Assembly (NCBI GenBank): GCA_000720375.1
Contig: JOAA01000045.1
Span: 11,423 to 75,422, forward strand
Direction: 5' to 3'
Source: Rhodococcus rhodnii
GTDB lineage: Bacteria; Actinomycetota; Actinomycetes; Mycobacteriales; Pseudonocardiaceae
Length of the DNA stretch: 64,000 nucleotides
Positions 54,409 through 63,905 of the stretch are shown here, piece after piece; position 1 is the first letter of the stretch, and the number at the start of each line of letters is the position of its first letter. Below the pieces are notes generated by a model. The model had not been told where the DNA came from. It saw only the letters and a program-made list of their open reading frames with translations, and made no database searches. A program made the translations under genes and the position numbers.

Positions 54409-54666
54409 ATGGACCCGTTTCTTCCAGCTCCGGACCCAGGCAGGTGGCGCCGCGGATTCTTCGCCGCGTGCATCGCCATCCCGTTCACAGCCATGCAGAT
54501 CTGGGCGATCACGGTGGTGCTGAGCACCGCGACCATGGAAGGCGCCGCTGGATTGGCGTTCCTGCTTGCCGTCGGGGGCTCCGTGGTCGCGGTGCTCGAC
54601 GGGTGGCGCTGGGCGTGGCGCCTTGGCCGCAACTCGGCCGAAGGAGTACCCGAACCAGCACGATGA
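54409..54666 (+). CDS. Small two-helix membrane protein
   Basis: 85 residues from ATG 54409, behind a textbook AAGGAGG at seven bases. Two hydrophobic segments (about 20-42 and 48-66) are separated by a short loop; the ends are polar with Arg/Trp. Function unknown. It lies 80 bases after the Crp-like regulator on the same strand and may be co-transcribed. Confidence 0.75.
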   Translation: MDPFLPAPDPGRWRRGFFAACIAIPFTAMQIWAITVVLSTATMEGAAGLAFLLAVGGSVVAVLDGWRWAWRLGRNSAEGVPEPAR

Positions 54667-54803
54667 GGATCTCGCACAGTGCTGGAGCGGGCCCGTCGGT
54701 CCGAGGGGGGCCGACGGTCCCGGTCGACCGATGCGAGCACCGTCGCGAATGGCCGATCGACTCGCGGGCCTGCCCAGTCGGCGAAACCCCGTCACCATTG
54801 CCC

Positions 54804-54843
54804 GTCACCTTTGCCCGGCAGAACTCCCCCGGGCAAAGGTGAC
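54804..54843. terminator. Hairpin with perfect 15-base stem
   Basis: GTCACCTTTGCCCGG and its complement around a 10-base loop, in the 400-base gap between the small membrane protein and the convergent THUMP-like gene. It is probably their shared terminator; no gene is seen in the gap. Confidence 0.65.
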
Positions 54844-55068
54844 GCTTCCACTGCTCGCCTCTCGGGCTGTCGAGGCGAGCAGGCGGAGCCCAGCAGAAGT
54901 GGGGTCGCAGTCAGGCCCCGCGCCCGGACACCCGGCCTCGACCGCCAAGAACTGTCGGACCCCTGCGGTAACGTGAAATCAAGGGGGTCCCCCTGGCGAA
55001 TTGTTGTTGCGGTGGTGTGCGGCCGTTGTCAGGCAACTCCCGGCTAGAGGTGCCTGGGTGGCGGACCA

Positions 55069-56238
55069 TCAACCCGGCGCCGCTTCGGCTGGGATTCGTT
55101 CGGCTTTGCACAGCAGAGCTGTTGGTGTGTGGCCGATTCTGGTCAGCACCGCAGTCGCCTCCGCCTCTCCCCGCAATTTGAGGCGGGGGCGCAAAGCGTT
55201 CGGATCCACGTCCAACCCACGAACCAGGATCTCCAGCCGACCGACACCATGCTTGCCCAGCAACTGGCGCAACGACTTCTCGGAGTACCGGCCGTACTCG
55301 ATCACGCGGAACGCGCGGATCCCCGGCGGCGGCCGGTCGCCGGTCAGGTAAGCGATCCGCGGATCCAGTTGCGCGAGCCCATGTTCGGCCGCGTAGTTCC
55401 GGACGAGCCCAGCCCGGACCACCGCACCATCCGGGTCGACGATCCATTCGGCCGGCGGCGTCACCGGGCACGAGTCCGGTGACGCGTCGGTGATCGTCCA
55501 AGCGTCCATTGAGGACCGGAGTACCGTTGCCCGGCGGGCGACTCCCGGTGTGGCAAGGGATCCGGTCCACAGGCAGGATTCCCGGACCTGACCGTCCAAC
55601 GACACCAGTTCGATCTCCGAAGCCCACGGGACATCCGCCGGATCGATCCCCGGCGCGCATTTCACGGCCATGTCCCGGGTTCGGTACACGGAAGCCAACG
55701 CATCAAGGGGCGGGGTGAAGTCCGCCGGTCGCCAGCGCCGCCGCCCCGACGCATCCCTGCGGGCCGGGTCGGCCAGGATCGCCGCGTCACGCGTGACCGG
55801 ATGCAGCGCGTCCGCCTGAACGACCGGGCGGCCCGTGTTGTGGCGCGCCATGGCCACGCGCACCGGATCCAGGTCGGAACCCAGCGCGAAAGCGTTCAAA
55901 TGAACGAGTTCTGTGCCGATGGAACACGTCACGTCATGCACAACGCGGCCCGCGAACCGCTGCGCCCGGTGTGCCGCGACCTGCCACGGGGTTGCCTGCT
56001 GCAACGCGTCATCCGTGAACAGCCAGCCGGATACGTCCAGTTTGGACGTTGCTTTTCGGCGCAGCAGCACCGTTTCCAACAGCATCGGCGCGCGATCGCC
56101 TGCCAAACGCCGAGCGGTGTTGACATCGGCGAGGTAGCTCGCCGACGTCAACGCCAACTGGTCGATCTCCGCGAGGGCCGCTTCACCGGCCGGTGAGCCG
56201 AGGAAGGCGACATCCTCAAGGGTGAAGCGGTATCCCAC
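55069..56238 (-). CDS. THUMP-like class I SAM-dependent methyltransferase
   Basis: 389 residues. DVTCSIGTELVHL and GSDLDPVRVAMARHN form a Rossmann methyltransferase core, ILADPARRD is the DPxR-type motif, and the C-terminal RLEILVRGLDVDPNALRPRLKLRG is the THUMP-like domain typical of this conserved actinobacterial protein. It is presumably an RNA or small-molecule methyltransferase of unknown target. It lies three bases downstream of the next methyltransferase gene on the same strand. Confidence 0.85.
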   Translation of the reverse strand: MGYRFTLEDVAFLGSPAGEAALAEIDQLALTSASYLADVNTARRLAGDRAPMLLETVLLRRKATSKLDVSGWLFTDDALQQATPWQVAAHRAQRFAGRVVHDVTCSIGTELVHLNAFALGSDLDPVRVAMARHNTGRPVVQADALHPVTRDAAILADPARRDASGRRRWRPADFTPPLDALASVYRTRDMAVKCAPGIDPADVPWASEIELVSLDGQVRESCLWTGSLATPGVARRATVLRSSMDAWTITDASPDSCPVTPPAEWIVDPDGAVVRAGLVRNYAAEHGLAQLDPRIAYLTGDRPPPGIRAFRVIEYGRYSEKSLRQLLGKHGVGRLEILVRGLDVDPNALRPRLKLRGEAEATAVLTRIGHTPTALLCKAERIPAEAAPG

Positions 56239-56241
56239 GGC

Positions 56242-57195
56242 TCACGGCTTGGTGCCGGTGATCATCACGTTGTAGAACAGCTCACGCGGCGCGACACCGC
56301 GCAGGATGTTCTCGTCCACCCAGGACAGTCGCTGCCATGCCCGGTAGGCGAACATCCGCCAGCCGAACGTCAGTTTCTCCTGCGGCACAGCGGCTTCGAA
56401 CGTGCGCACCGGCCAGCCGAACAACGCCGCCGCCAGCTCTTCGGTCTTCGCCCGCACGTTCGCGCCACCCGCGTCGCGGACCAGCTTCTCCAGCTCGGTC
56501 GGGTCGAACGTGTGCAGGTCCACGACCGCTTCGAGCGCCGCGGCGCGCGAGGACTCGTCGAGTTCCTCCTGCGGACGGCGCCACGAGTTCAGCGCGGGCA
56601 GCTTGGTGATGTTCGTGGTCAGCCACCAGGTGATCTGGCCGAGTTTGCGGGCGTACGCGTTGCCGATCTTCGTCGGCTCGCCCGCGAACACGAACCGCCC
56701 GCCCGGCTTGAGCACCCGCAGCACCTCACGGAACGCGGTGGGCAGGTCCGGGATGTGGTGCAGTACGGCGTGCCCGACAACCAGGTCGAAACTGTTGTCG
56801 TCGTACGGGATCCGCTCCGCGTCGGCCACCCGGCCGTCGACGTCCAGCCCGAGGTTGCGGGCGTTGTTCAGGGCGACCTGGACCATGCCCGGCGAGAGGT
56901 CGGTGACCGAGCCCTTCTTGATCACGCCGCCCTGCATCAGGTTCAGCAGGAAGAAACCCGTGCCACAGCCCAGTTCCAGCGCGGTCTCGTACGGCCAGCC
57001 GTCCTTGCCCGCGACCGACTCGAAGCGGCCGGTGGCGTACTCGATGCAGCGCTCGTCGTACGAGATCGACCACTTCTCGTCGTAGGTGCCCGCTTCCCAG
57101 TCGTGGTACAGCACGTTGGCGAGCTTCGGGTCCTGCCAGGCCGCCTCGACTTCCTCGGCCGTCGCGTGCGGGTTGGGCGCGGGGTCAGTTGCCAC
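56242..57195 (-). CDS. SAM-dependent methyltransferase (UbiE-like)
   Basis: 317 residues from GTG 57195, overlapping the enoyl-CoA hydratase stop by 11 bases. Motif I is ALELGCGTGFFLLNL, then DLSPGMVQVALNNA, DNSFDLVVGHAVLHHIPD and VLKPGGRFVFAGEP. The C-terminal 130 residues are less typical. The target is unknown. Overlap with the hydratase gene implies co-translation. Confidence 0.88.
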   Translation of the reverse strand: MATDPAPNPHATAEEVEAAWQDPKLANVLYHDWEAGTYDEKWSISYDERCIEYATGRFESVAGKDGWPYETALELGCGTGFFLLNLMQGGVIKKGSVTDLSPGMVQVALNNARNLGLDVDGRVADAERIPYDDNSFDLVVGHAVLHHIPDLPTAFREVLRVLKPGGRFVFAGEPTKIGNAYARKLGQITWWLTTNITKLPALNSWRRPQEELDESSRAAALEAVVDLHTFDPTELEKLVRDAGGANVRAKTEELAAALFGWPVRTFEAAVPQEKLTFGWRMFAYRAWQRLSWVDENILRGVAPRELFYNVMITGTKP

Positions 57196-57964
57196 TGAAG
57201 GTCGCCTTTCCTGGGCCGTTAGCGATGAAGGACTCCATCCCGGCAGTCCGGTCCTCGGTCGAGAACAGGCCGGTGAACAGCGCCGTCTCCAGGCGCAGCC
57301 CGGCGTTCAGGTCGCCGTCCAGCCCGCCGTCGATCGCGGCCTTCGCCGCGGCGAGCGCACGGGACGCGGCGCCGGTGAACTGGCCCGCCCACTTCTGCGC
57401 CGCGCTGTACACGTCGTCGGGCGCGACGACCTCGTCGACCATGCCGATCTTGAGTGCTTCCTCGGCCTCGACGAACCGGCCGGTGTACACGATGTCCTTG
57501 GTCTTGCTCGGGCCGATCAGCCGCGCCAGGCGCTGCGTGCCGCCCGCGCCGGGGATGATGCCCAGCAGGATCTCCGGCTGGCCGACCTTGGCGTTGTCGC
57601 CCGCGATCCGCCGGTCGCAGCACAGCGCCAGCTCGTAGCCGCCGCCCAGCGCGTACCCGGTGATCGCGGCGACCGTCGGCTTCGGCAGCTCGGCGACGAC
57701 CGTGAGGGTCTTGGACAGTTCGGGGGCGTAGTCCGCGATGTCGGTGTGCCCCATCTTGGCGAACTCTTTGACGTCCGCGCCGGCCGCGAACACCTTCGGG
57801 CCACCGTAGATGATCACGGACCTGACGTCGGGCCGCTCGCCCGCCTCGATCGCCACTTCGCGCAACTCCGCCTGGAGCTGCCGGTTCAACGCGTTCATCG
57901 GCGGCCGGTCCAGCCGGATGGTGCCGATCCCGTCCGCTACCTCGAGCTTGACGAACTCACCCAT
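57185..57964 (-). CDS. Enoyl-CoA hydratase/isomerase
   Basis: 259 residues with the crotonase signatures AAGADVKEF (oxyanion hole) and AITGYALGGGYELALCCD, with the catalytic Glu in LGIIPGAGGTQRLARL. It hydrates enoyl-CoA in fatty acid breakdown. Unlike the two ECH proteins of the polyketide cluster, it has both catalytic Glu regions of a canonical hydratase and is ordinary metabolism. Confidence 0.92.
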   Translation of the reverse strand: MGEFVKLEVADGIGTIRLDRPPMNALNRQLQAELREVAIEAGERPDVRSVIIYGGPKVFAAGADVKEFAKMGHTDIADYAPELSKTLTVVAELPKPTVAAITGYALGGGYELALCCDRRIAGDNAKVGQPEILLGIIPGAGGTQRLARLIGPSKTKDIVYTGRFVEAEEALKIGMVDEVVAPDDVYSAAQKWAGQFTGAASRALAAAKAAIDGGLDGDLNAGLRLETALFTGLFSTEDRTAGMESFIANGPGKATFSGN

Positions 57965-57992
57965 GCTCGGAGGTTACCTTCCAGTAGGCAGG

Positions 57993-58805
57993 TCAGGCGC
58001 GGCGGGCGAAGAAGCGGTCACCCGAGCGTTCCAGCTGCAGCTTCTGGCGGAACGTCGCGGACAGGTTCTCGCTGGTCAGCACGTCATCGATGAGACCTTG
58101 GGCGACCACGGCGCCGGACGAGAGCAGCATCAGGTGGGTGAATCCCGGCGGGATCTCCTCGACGTGGTGAGTGACCAGGATGGTCGCCGGCGCGTCCGGG
58201 TCCATGGCGAGCTCGCTGAGCCTGGCCACGAGGTCCTCCCGGCCACCGAGATCGAGACCGGCGGCGGGCTCGTCCAGCAATAACAACTCGGGGTCGGTCA
58301 TCATCGCCCGTGCGATGAGGACACGCTTGCGTTCGCCCTCGGACAACGTGCCGAACATCCGGTCGGCGAAGCGGCCGACACCCAGACCGTCCAGCAACTG
58401 CTGTGCACGCCCGGTGTCCAGCGATTCGTACTCCTCGCGCCAGCGGCCCATCACGGCGTAACCGGCGCTCACGACCACGTCGAGCGCCTTCTCGTCCGGT
58501 GGGAAGCGGTTGGCCGTCGCGGCGGAGCAGAACCCGATCCGCGGCCGGAGCTCGAACATGTCCACCTTGCCCAGCTGTTCGCCGAGCACGTGGACTGTGC
58601 CGTTGGACGGGTGCATCTCCGCGGCAGCCATCCGCAGCAGGGTCGTCTTGCCCGCGCCGTTGCCGCCGAGGATCACCCACCGTTCGTCGAGCTCCACGCT
58701 CCAGTTGATCCCCGTGAGCAGCTTGTTGCCGCCGCGGCGCACGCCGACATCGGCCATGTGCACCACAAGGTCGTCGATGTTCTCCGGGACGCTCTGCTCG
58801 CTCAC
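57993..58805 (-). CDS. ABC transporter ATP-binding protein
   Basis: 270 residues. Walker A GGNGAGKTTLL, signature LSEGERKRVLIARA, Walker B LLLLDEPAAGLDLG and the H-loop TILVTHHVEEIP are intact. No permease gene adjoins, so it is an orphan ATPase; the YjiN/ModF-like arrangement and substrate are unknown. Confidence 0.9.
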   Translation of the reverse strand: MSEQSVPENIDDLVVHMADVGVRRGGNKLLTGINWSVELDERWVILGGNGAGKTTLLRMAAAEMHPSNGTVHVLGEQLGKVDMFELRPRIGFCSAATANRFPPDEKALDVVVSAGYAVMGRWREEYESLDTGRAQQLLDGLGVGRFADRMFGTLSEGERKRVLIARAMMTDPELLLLDEPAAGLDLGGREDLVARLSELAMDPDAPATILVTHHVEEIPPGFTHLMLLSSGAVVAQGLIDDVLTSENLSATFRQKLQLERSGDRFFARRA

Positions 58806-58857
58806 ACCTTCATTCTGTCGTCCGGCCCACTACCCGGCCCCAACCGGGGGTGGTGGG

Positions 58858-59415
58858 CTACGGCACGAGGTCGCGCACGTTCACGGTGAGTGGCACGGGA
58901 GTGGTGACCGAGAGCACGTCCTCCACCTCGGCGTTGAGCTCGTAGTCGCCGTTGATCAGCTGGAACGCTGTGATCGAGACCGGAGCATCGAGATCGACGA
59001 TCCAGTAATCCGGAATCCCGGCCTCGGCGTACTCGTTGAGCTTGGTCATCCGGTCCATCCGGCGCGAACCTGGGGAGATTATCTCCACAACCAGCAGCGC
59101 GTCCTTGGCATAGGCGCGAGGTGGGTTGTCCTCGCCCAGCGCCGCCGGAACCACCATGAGATCCGGGATTCTGATCGTTGGCGGAAAAGTGTCGAACACG
59201 ACCAGCTCGTACTCGGGCTGGACGACCAGATGAGCGGGCAACTGCGTTTCCAGCCGGGTGATCAGCCTCGCAATCACCCGTTGGTGATTCCAGAGCGGGC
59301 GTGGTGACACCTGCAAGACTCCCTCAGCGAGCTCATAGCGGCGGGAGTTGTCCTCAGGGAGGGCATCCCATTCCGCCAGAGACAGCAGGTGGTCCGGCCA
59401 CATCACAGTGCTCAC
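58858..59415 (-). CDS. Uma2-family (DUF820) endonuclease-like protein
   Basis: 185 residues: RYELAEGVLQVSPRPLWNHQRV, then IRIPDLMVVPAA, LLVVEIISPGS and KLNEYAEAGIPDYWIVD. These carry the PD-(D/E)XK-like residues of Uma2 proteins, common in actinobacteria and cyanobacteria. Function is unproven. It is divergent from glgX. Confidence 0.88.
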   Translation of the reverse strand: MSTVMWPDHLLSLAEWDALPEDNSRRYELAEGVLQVSPRPLWNHQRVIARLITRLETQLPAHLVVQPEYELVVFDTFPPTIRIPDLMVVPAALGEDNPPRAYAKDALLVVEIISPGSRRMDRMTKLNEYAEAGIPDYWIVDLDAPVSITAFQLINGDYELNAEVEDVLSVTTPVPLTVNVRDLVP

Positions 59416-59573
59416 TGTGCACCTCTCCTCAGCCAGTGCTCAAGCCCATTGTCTCATGACCTGCGGTTATACCCCTACTTCGACGCTTGGCGGCCCCCCA
59501 CTTGATGCTCCGAACGGTTGGCTTGGCGACTCGATCGAGTCTGCCCGTCGGTGATCCTTGCGAAGATAGGACC

Positions 59574-61694
59574 GTGCCGACTTCACCTCGCGAGTTCCCG
59601 AGCCTCCTCGCCGGCCGCCCGTTCCCGCTGGGCGCGCATCCGGAGTCAGGCGGCGTGCGCTTCGCCGTGGCGTCGTCGGTCGCCGAGGCCGTCGAGGTCT
59701 GCCTGATCAGCGAGGACGGCACCGAACGCCGGATCGAACTGCCCGAGCACACGTTCGGCATCTGGCACGGCATCGTGCCCGGTGTCACGCCTGGTCAGCG
59801 GTATGGATATCGCGTGCACGGGCCTTACGACCCGGGTCGCGGGATCCGCTGCAACCCGGCGAAGCTCCTGGTGGACCCGTATGCACGGCGCATCACCGGT
59901 GACGTGACACGTATGTCGGACACGTTGGACTACGTCGGTCACCTAATGGACGGCGTGCCGTCGCGTGTCGACTCCCTTGGCGCCGTGCCGTTGTCCGTCG
60001 TGACGTCGCCTGGCGGAGCTGACACGGGCACGAAGCCTGAGGTGCCGTTCGAAGAGACCGTCATTTACGAACTTCACGTGCGCGGCTTCACGAAGCTGAA
60101 CCCCGAGGTGCCGGAAAGGCAACGCGGCACATACCTCGGGTTGGCCCACCCGGCGGTGACGGACTACTTGGTACGGCTCGGTGTGACCGCGGTCGAGTTG
60201 CTGCCGATCCACGCGATCAGCTCCGAGCCCGGCCTGCGCGACACCGGCCGCAGCAACTACTGGGGGTATTCCACACTTGGTTTTTTCGCGCCGCACAACG
60301 GTTACGCGAGCGAACCCGGCCGCGAGGTCGAAGAATTCCGCACCATGGTCGCGGCTCTGCACGCGGCGGGTATCGAGGTGATCCTCGATGTGGTCTACAA
60401 CCACACGTGCGAGGGCGGCGTGGCCGGGCCGTCGTTGTCGTTCCGCGGGTTGGATGCTCCGGCGTACTACGTGCTCGGGCCGGACGGCTACGACCGGGAC
60501 ATCACCGGGTGCGGGAACACGTTGAACGCCGGCTCGCCGACCGTGGTCCGGATGGTCACGGATTCCTTGCGGTACTTCGCTGAGGAACTCGGTGTCGACG
60601 GCTTCCGCTTCGATCTGACCAGCGTGTTGGGTCGCCCGCACGCAGGCGGTTTCGACCCGAACTCGGCACTGCTGTCCGCGATCGTGGCGGATCCCGTGCT
60701 GTCGCGGTGCAAACTCATCGCCGAACCGTGGGACGCGACCGGCGAAGGCTACCGGGTCGGTGGTTTCGGTCCTCAGTGGACTGAATGGAACGGTCGATAC
60801 CGTGACACCGTCCGGGATTTCTGGCGTGGCGCAGTGGGCGTGCGTGACCTCGCGTACCGGCTTTCCGGTTCGTCGGACCTGTACGCGCTGAACCGGCGGC
60901 GGCCGTGGGCGTCGGTCAACTTCGTCACGGCACACGACGGATTCACGTTGCGCGACATGGTTTCGTACAACCACAAGCACAACGAGGCCAACGGCGAAGA
61001 CGGCCGCGACGGCACCGACGACAACCGCTCGTGGAACTGCGGAGTCGAAGGCGAGACAGACGACAAGGAAATCCGTGCGCTACGCGCCCGTCAGGCCCGC
61101 AACCTCGTCGCGACCCTGCTGCTTTCCACCGGCACGCCGATGCTCGTCGCAGGCGACGAACGGTGGCGTACGCAAGGTGGCAACAACAACGCGTACTGCC
61201 TGGACAACGAGACCTCATGGGTGGACTGGGAGCGTGGCGACGAACAGCTGGACATGACCGCGTTCGTCCGGCACGCGATCAGCTTGCGTACCAACGCTCC
61301 CGCGCTGCGACAGCCGCACTTTTTCGACGGCAGGCCCACGCGTTCGGGCGAACCGGACCTGGTGTGGTTCCGGCCGGACGGCTGCCCGATGTCGGACGAG
61401 AACTGGTTCGACGACGGCGCCAGGTCGTTGGGCATGTGGATCGACGGCTCCGAAGCGCTGTCGCGTACCCGCAGTGGTGAGCTCGTGTCCGACGACTCGT
61501 GGCTGCTGATCCTGCACGCGGGCGCCGACCCCGCCGAGTTCACGCTGCCGTCGGCCCGCTACGGCGAGGACTTCGAGCCCGTCCTGGACACCGGGTCACC
61601 GGACGGCAAGCCCTCGGAGCCCGAGCCGCTCGAACCCGGAGCGACGATCACCGTGCCGGCCCGGTCCCTGCTCCTGCTGCGCGCCCGCCGCTGA
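59574..61694 (+). CDS. glgX: Glycogen debranching enzyme GlgX
   Basis: 706 residues from GTG 59574. An N-terminal CBM48 domain (FPLGAHPESGGVRFAV) is followed by a GH13 catalytic domain with DVVYNHT, GFRFDLTSVLG (nucleophile Asp), EPWDATG (acid Glu) and AHDGFTLRDM. It hydrolyses alpha-1,6 branches of limit-dextrin glycogen. Length and motifs are normal; a strong hairpin terminates the unit. Confidence 0.95.
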   Translation: MPTSPREFPSLLAGRPFPLGAHPESGGVRFAVASSVAEAVEVCLISEDGTERRIELPEHTFGIWHGIVPGVTPGQRYGYRVHGPYDPGRGIRCNPAKLLVDPYARRITGDVTRMSDTLDYVGHLMDGVPSRVDSLGAVPLSVVTSPGGADTGTKPEVPFEETVIYELHVRGFTKLNPEVPERQRGTYLGLAHPAVTDYLVRLGVTAVELLPIHAISSEPGLRDTGRSNYWGYSTLGFFAPHNGYASEPGREVEEFRTMVAALHAAGIEVILDVVYNHTCEGGVAGPSLSFRGLDAPAYYVLGPDGYDRDITGCGNTLNAGSPTVVRMVTDSLRYFAEELGVDGFRFDLTSVLGRPHAGGFDPNSALLSAIVADPVLSRCKLIAEPWDATGEGYRVGGFGPQWTEWNGRYRDTVRDFWRGAVGVRDLAYRLSGSSDLYALNRRRPWASVNFVTAHDGFTLRDMVSYNHKHNEANGEDGRDGTDDNRSWNCGVEGETDDKEIRALRARQARNLVATLLLSTGTPMLVAGDERWRTQGGNNNAYCLDNETSWVDWERGDEQLDMTAFVRHAISLRTNAPALRQPHFFDGRPTRSGEPDLVWFRPDGCPMSDENWFDDGARSLGMWIDGSEALSRTRSGELVSDDSWLLILHAGADPAEFTLPSARYGEDFEPVLDTGSPDGKPSEPEPLEPGATITVPARSLLLLRARR

Positions 61695-61700
61695 TCAACC

Positions 61701-61746
61701 CTCGTGAGTGTTTTGGCCGGTTAGAACCGGCCAAAACACTCACGAG
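61701..61746. terminator. Terminator hairpin after glgX, perfect 22-base stem
   Basis: Arms 61701-61722 and 61725-61746 are exact complements with a 2-base loop, beginning CTCGTGAGTGTTTTGGCCGG. It starts six bases after the glgX stop. Confidence 0.85.
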
Positions 61747-61814
61747 CCCCCCGCTGGAAGCCCACCAGGTGAGAGCGGTTTTCTGGGGCCAGGCGATCAT
61801 GGCACCATGCGCAT

Positions 61815-61907
61815 ATGACCCGGTCGTTGCTCACCTGGCGCGACCGCACAGTTGACCTCCAGAAGCTCAACCTGTGCGGGTGTACCGCCGCGCGGTACGG
61901 GTTCTGA
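61815..61907 (+). CDS. Cys-containing leader peptide upstream of cysteine dioxygenase
   Basis: 30 codons from ATG 61815: MTRSLLTWRD, then TVDLQKLNLCGCTAARYGF. The R-x-VDL-x(n)-C pattern matches the short actinobacterial leader peptides found before sulphur and cysteine metabolism genes, where Cys codons let translation sense cysteine supply (attenuation). Two Cys codons are close together near the C-terminus, and the stop lies 64 bases before the dioxygenase start. The mechanism here is inferred from family position and pattern. Confidence 0.7.
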   Translation: MTRSLLTWRDRTVDLQKLNLCGCTAARYGF

Positions 61908-61971
61908 GTTCTTTTCTCCGTGCCGCGTGCCGCTTTCGTACAGCCGACACTCGTTGCCTGGAGAACTTGTC

Positions 61972-62541
61972 ATGACCGCGTCTGTTTCCGATGTCGAGCT
62001 GCATGCCGGGATCACCGATCCGCTGCTGCCCGACCTGCTACATCCGTCCCGGCTGCTGTGGACACCTCGTGAGCTGCAGGACCTCACCTCGACTGTGGCG
62101 TCCGAGCTGACGTCGTCGTTGCTGGCCATCCTTCAGTACACGTCGTCGCAGCGTTGGTGGGCACGGCTGGCGTTGACCGAGGGTGTCGAACTCTGGTTGC
62201 TGTCGTGGCTTCCCGGCCAGCAGACTGAGCCGCATGACCATGGTGGTGCGGCGGGATCGTTCACCGTGCTGACCGGTGAACTGGCCGAGTTCTACAGGTA
62301 CCCGGGCGGCCCGATCCGCAGCCAGTCACACGGCGTCGGGTCGGCGATCGGCTTCGGCGCCGGGCGGGCACACCAGGTGCTGAACCTGTCGAAGGCGCCT
62401 GCCGCGAGCGTGCACGCGTACTCGCCGCCGCTGGTGCCGACCCGCGAGTACGCGAGCCTCGCCGACATCCCCGCGGAGATCCCGCCGCTTCCGGCCCACC
62501 GGTCACTGGCCGACCTGCGAAAGGAACCTGTCGAACCATGA
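61972..62541 (+). CDS. Cysteine dioxygenase
   Basis: 189 residues from ATG 61972 behind GGAG. A cupin fold with the iron-binding His pair and partner in EPHDHGGAAGSF and later AHQVLN and VHAYSPPL. It oxidises L-cysteine to cysteine sulfinate. It is the first gene of a two-gene sulphur operon, overlapping the rhodanese start by four bases (ATGA), and follows a Cys-sensing leader peptide. Confidence 0.92.
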   Translation: MTASVSDVELHAGITDPLLPDLLHPSRLLWTPRELQDLTSTVASELTSSLLAILQYTSSQRWWARLALTEGVELWLLSWLPGQQTEPHDHGGAAGSFTVLTGELAEFYRYPGGPIRSQSHGVGSAIGFGAGRAHQVLNLSKAPAASVHAYSPPLVPTREYASLADIPAEIPPLPAHRSLADLRKEPVEP

Positions 62542-62930
62542 GTGCGATCGACGACATCCTCGCCACTGCCCGCGCGGGCCTTGACCGGGCCGAGCCGTCG
62601 GCGGACCTGCTCGATGACCCGAACACCCTGATCGTCGACATCCGGCCGGCGCACAACCGCGCCGCCGAGGGTGAGATCCCCGGATCGGTCGTGATCGAGC
62701 GGATCGTCCTGGAATGGCGGCTCGACCCAGGCGGCGACCACCGCATCGAGGGCTTCGACGCCGACACCCGGGTTGTGGTCGTGTGCAACGAGAGCTACTC
62801 GGCGAGCCTCGCCGCGCGTGACCTGCAGGCGGTTGGGCTGCGCAACGCCACCGATCTCGTGGGTGGTTTCCGGGCATGGAAGGCCGCTGGCCTGCCGACG
62901 CGACCAGGCACAACGACGCCGATCACCTAA
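62538..62930 (+). CDS. Rhodanese-like sulfurtransferase domain protein
   Basis: 130 residues. LIVDIRPAHNRAAEGEIPGSVVIERI and the active-site loop VVVCNESYSASLAA, with Cys as persulfide carrier, then DLVGGFRAWKAAGLP. It is coupled to the cysteine dioxygenase gene through ATGA, a common actinobacterial pairing for handling sulphur released from cysteine. Confidence 0.92.
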   Translation: MSAIDDILATARAGLDRAEPSADLLDDPNTLIVDIRPAHNRAAEGEIPGSVVIERIVLEWRLDPGGDHRIEGFDADTRVVVVCNESYSASLAARDLQAVGLRNATDLVGGFRAWKAAGLPTRPGTTTPIT

Positions 62931-62996
62931 GTTGCCCCGATGGACACCCCGCAGGACATGGGGACAGGACCGATGGGTGCGTAACGTCCCTGGCTT

Positions 62997-63905
62997 GTGC
63001 GGGTAGTTCGCTACGGGACGTATCTCGCGGTCGCGGTGGTGGCCATAGCCATCCACCAGTCGATCGCGGGACTGTTGTTCGCCCTGGCCGGGACGGTGGC
63101 CACGGCGGCGGTGGGCTATCCGGTCATGGGCATAAGGGTGACCTTTCGGGCATTTCCCCCACTGTTCTCCTTTGAAACCCGGCGCCGAACCGCAGCGATC
63201 ATCTTGGGAGCCGCTGTCGCGGCAGCAGCCGCCTTGATCGACTACGCGGCGGCTCTGGGCGGGGTAGCGGCCGTGGTGAGCCTTGCGCTGGTGAGGCGCT
63301 CGAAGGAGGACACACCCGGCGTGCTGCAGGTCGTGGAGCTCGTGCAGGCAGGCGAACTGGACGCAGCGGAACGTCTCGTGAACCAGTTGACGGTCGCCAA
63401 CCCTTCAGCGCAGAAGGTGCGCGCATCGCGGGTCCTCGTGCTGGAGGCCAGGGGCCGGTACGCCGAAGCTCTGACCTTGGCCATCGGGATGTCGGATGCC
63501 GAGGGGCAGGACGCGGCGGCGGCGTTGGCCGCGGTCGCCGGGCTCACCGGGGCGGCCATCGAAGCCGGTCAGCTGGACGCCCAGGATGGCCTGCCGGTTG
63601 CCGCGAGGGCCGTGAATGAGGCCGTTGAGCTGGGCAAACCGAGCTACATGCTGGATGGGGTGCGGGCGTTGATCGCGCTGCTGGCCGGTGATCCGCAACT
63701 CGCGGTCAGACTGGCTCGGGCCGCGTGCAAGAACAACTGCGGCTCTTTGGGCCGTGCCGACGACCTGGCCACGCTCGCTCGCGCTTACATGGCCGCCGGC
63801 GACAACTCGAAGGCTCGTGAGACTTTGGCGAAGGCCGAACGACTCGTGCCGTGGTGGCCGCGGGTCGCGTTGACCCGCAGCCGCCTCGACCTCGCGCAGG
63901 CCTAG
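62997..63905 (+). CDS. Membrane protein with TPR-like C-terminal domain
   Basis: 302 residues from GTG 62997. Hydrophobic helices occupy about 5-45 and 65-95, followed by helical repeats (AGELDAAERLVNQLT, ARGRYAEALTLAIG, AAGDNSKARETLAKAERL) resembling TPRs facing the cytoplasm. Function unknown. Its stop TAG contains the TA dinucleotide that borders the IS630-like element. Confidence 0.75.
   Translation: MRVVRYGTYLAVAVVAIAIHQSIAGLLFALAGTVATAAVGYPVMGIRVTFRAFPPLFSFETRRRTAAIILGAAVAAAAALIDYAAALGGVAAVVSLALVRRSKEDTPGVLQVVELVQAGELDAAERLVNQLTVANPSAQKVRASRVLVLEARGRYAEALTLAIGMSDAEGQDAAAALAAVAGLTGAAIEAGQLDAQDGLPVAARAVNEAVELGKPSYMLDGVRALIALLAGDPQLAVRLARAACKNNCGSLGRADDLATLARAYMAAGDNSKARETLAKAERLVPWWPRVALTRSRLDLAQA

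Noticed and set aside
54679..55047. 122-residue plus frame between the membrane protein and the THUMP-like gene
   Set aside because: Arg/Ser/Pro-rich, no ribosome site, and it contains the terminator hairpin.
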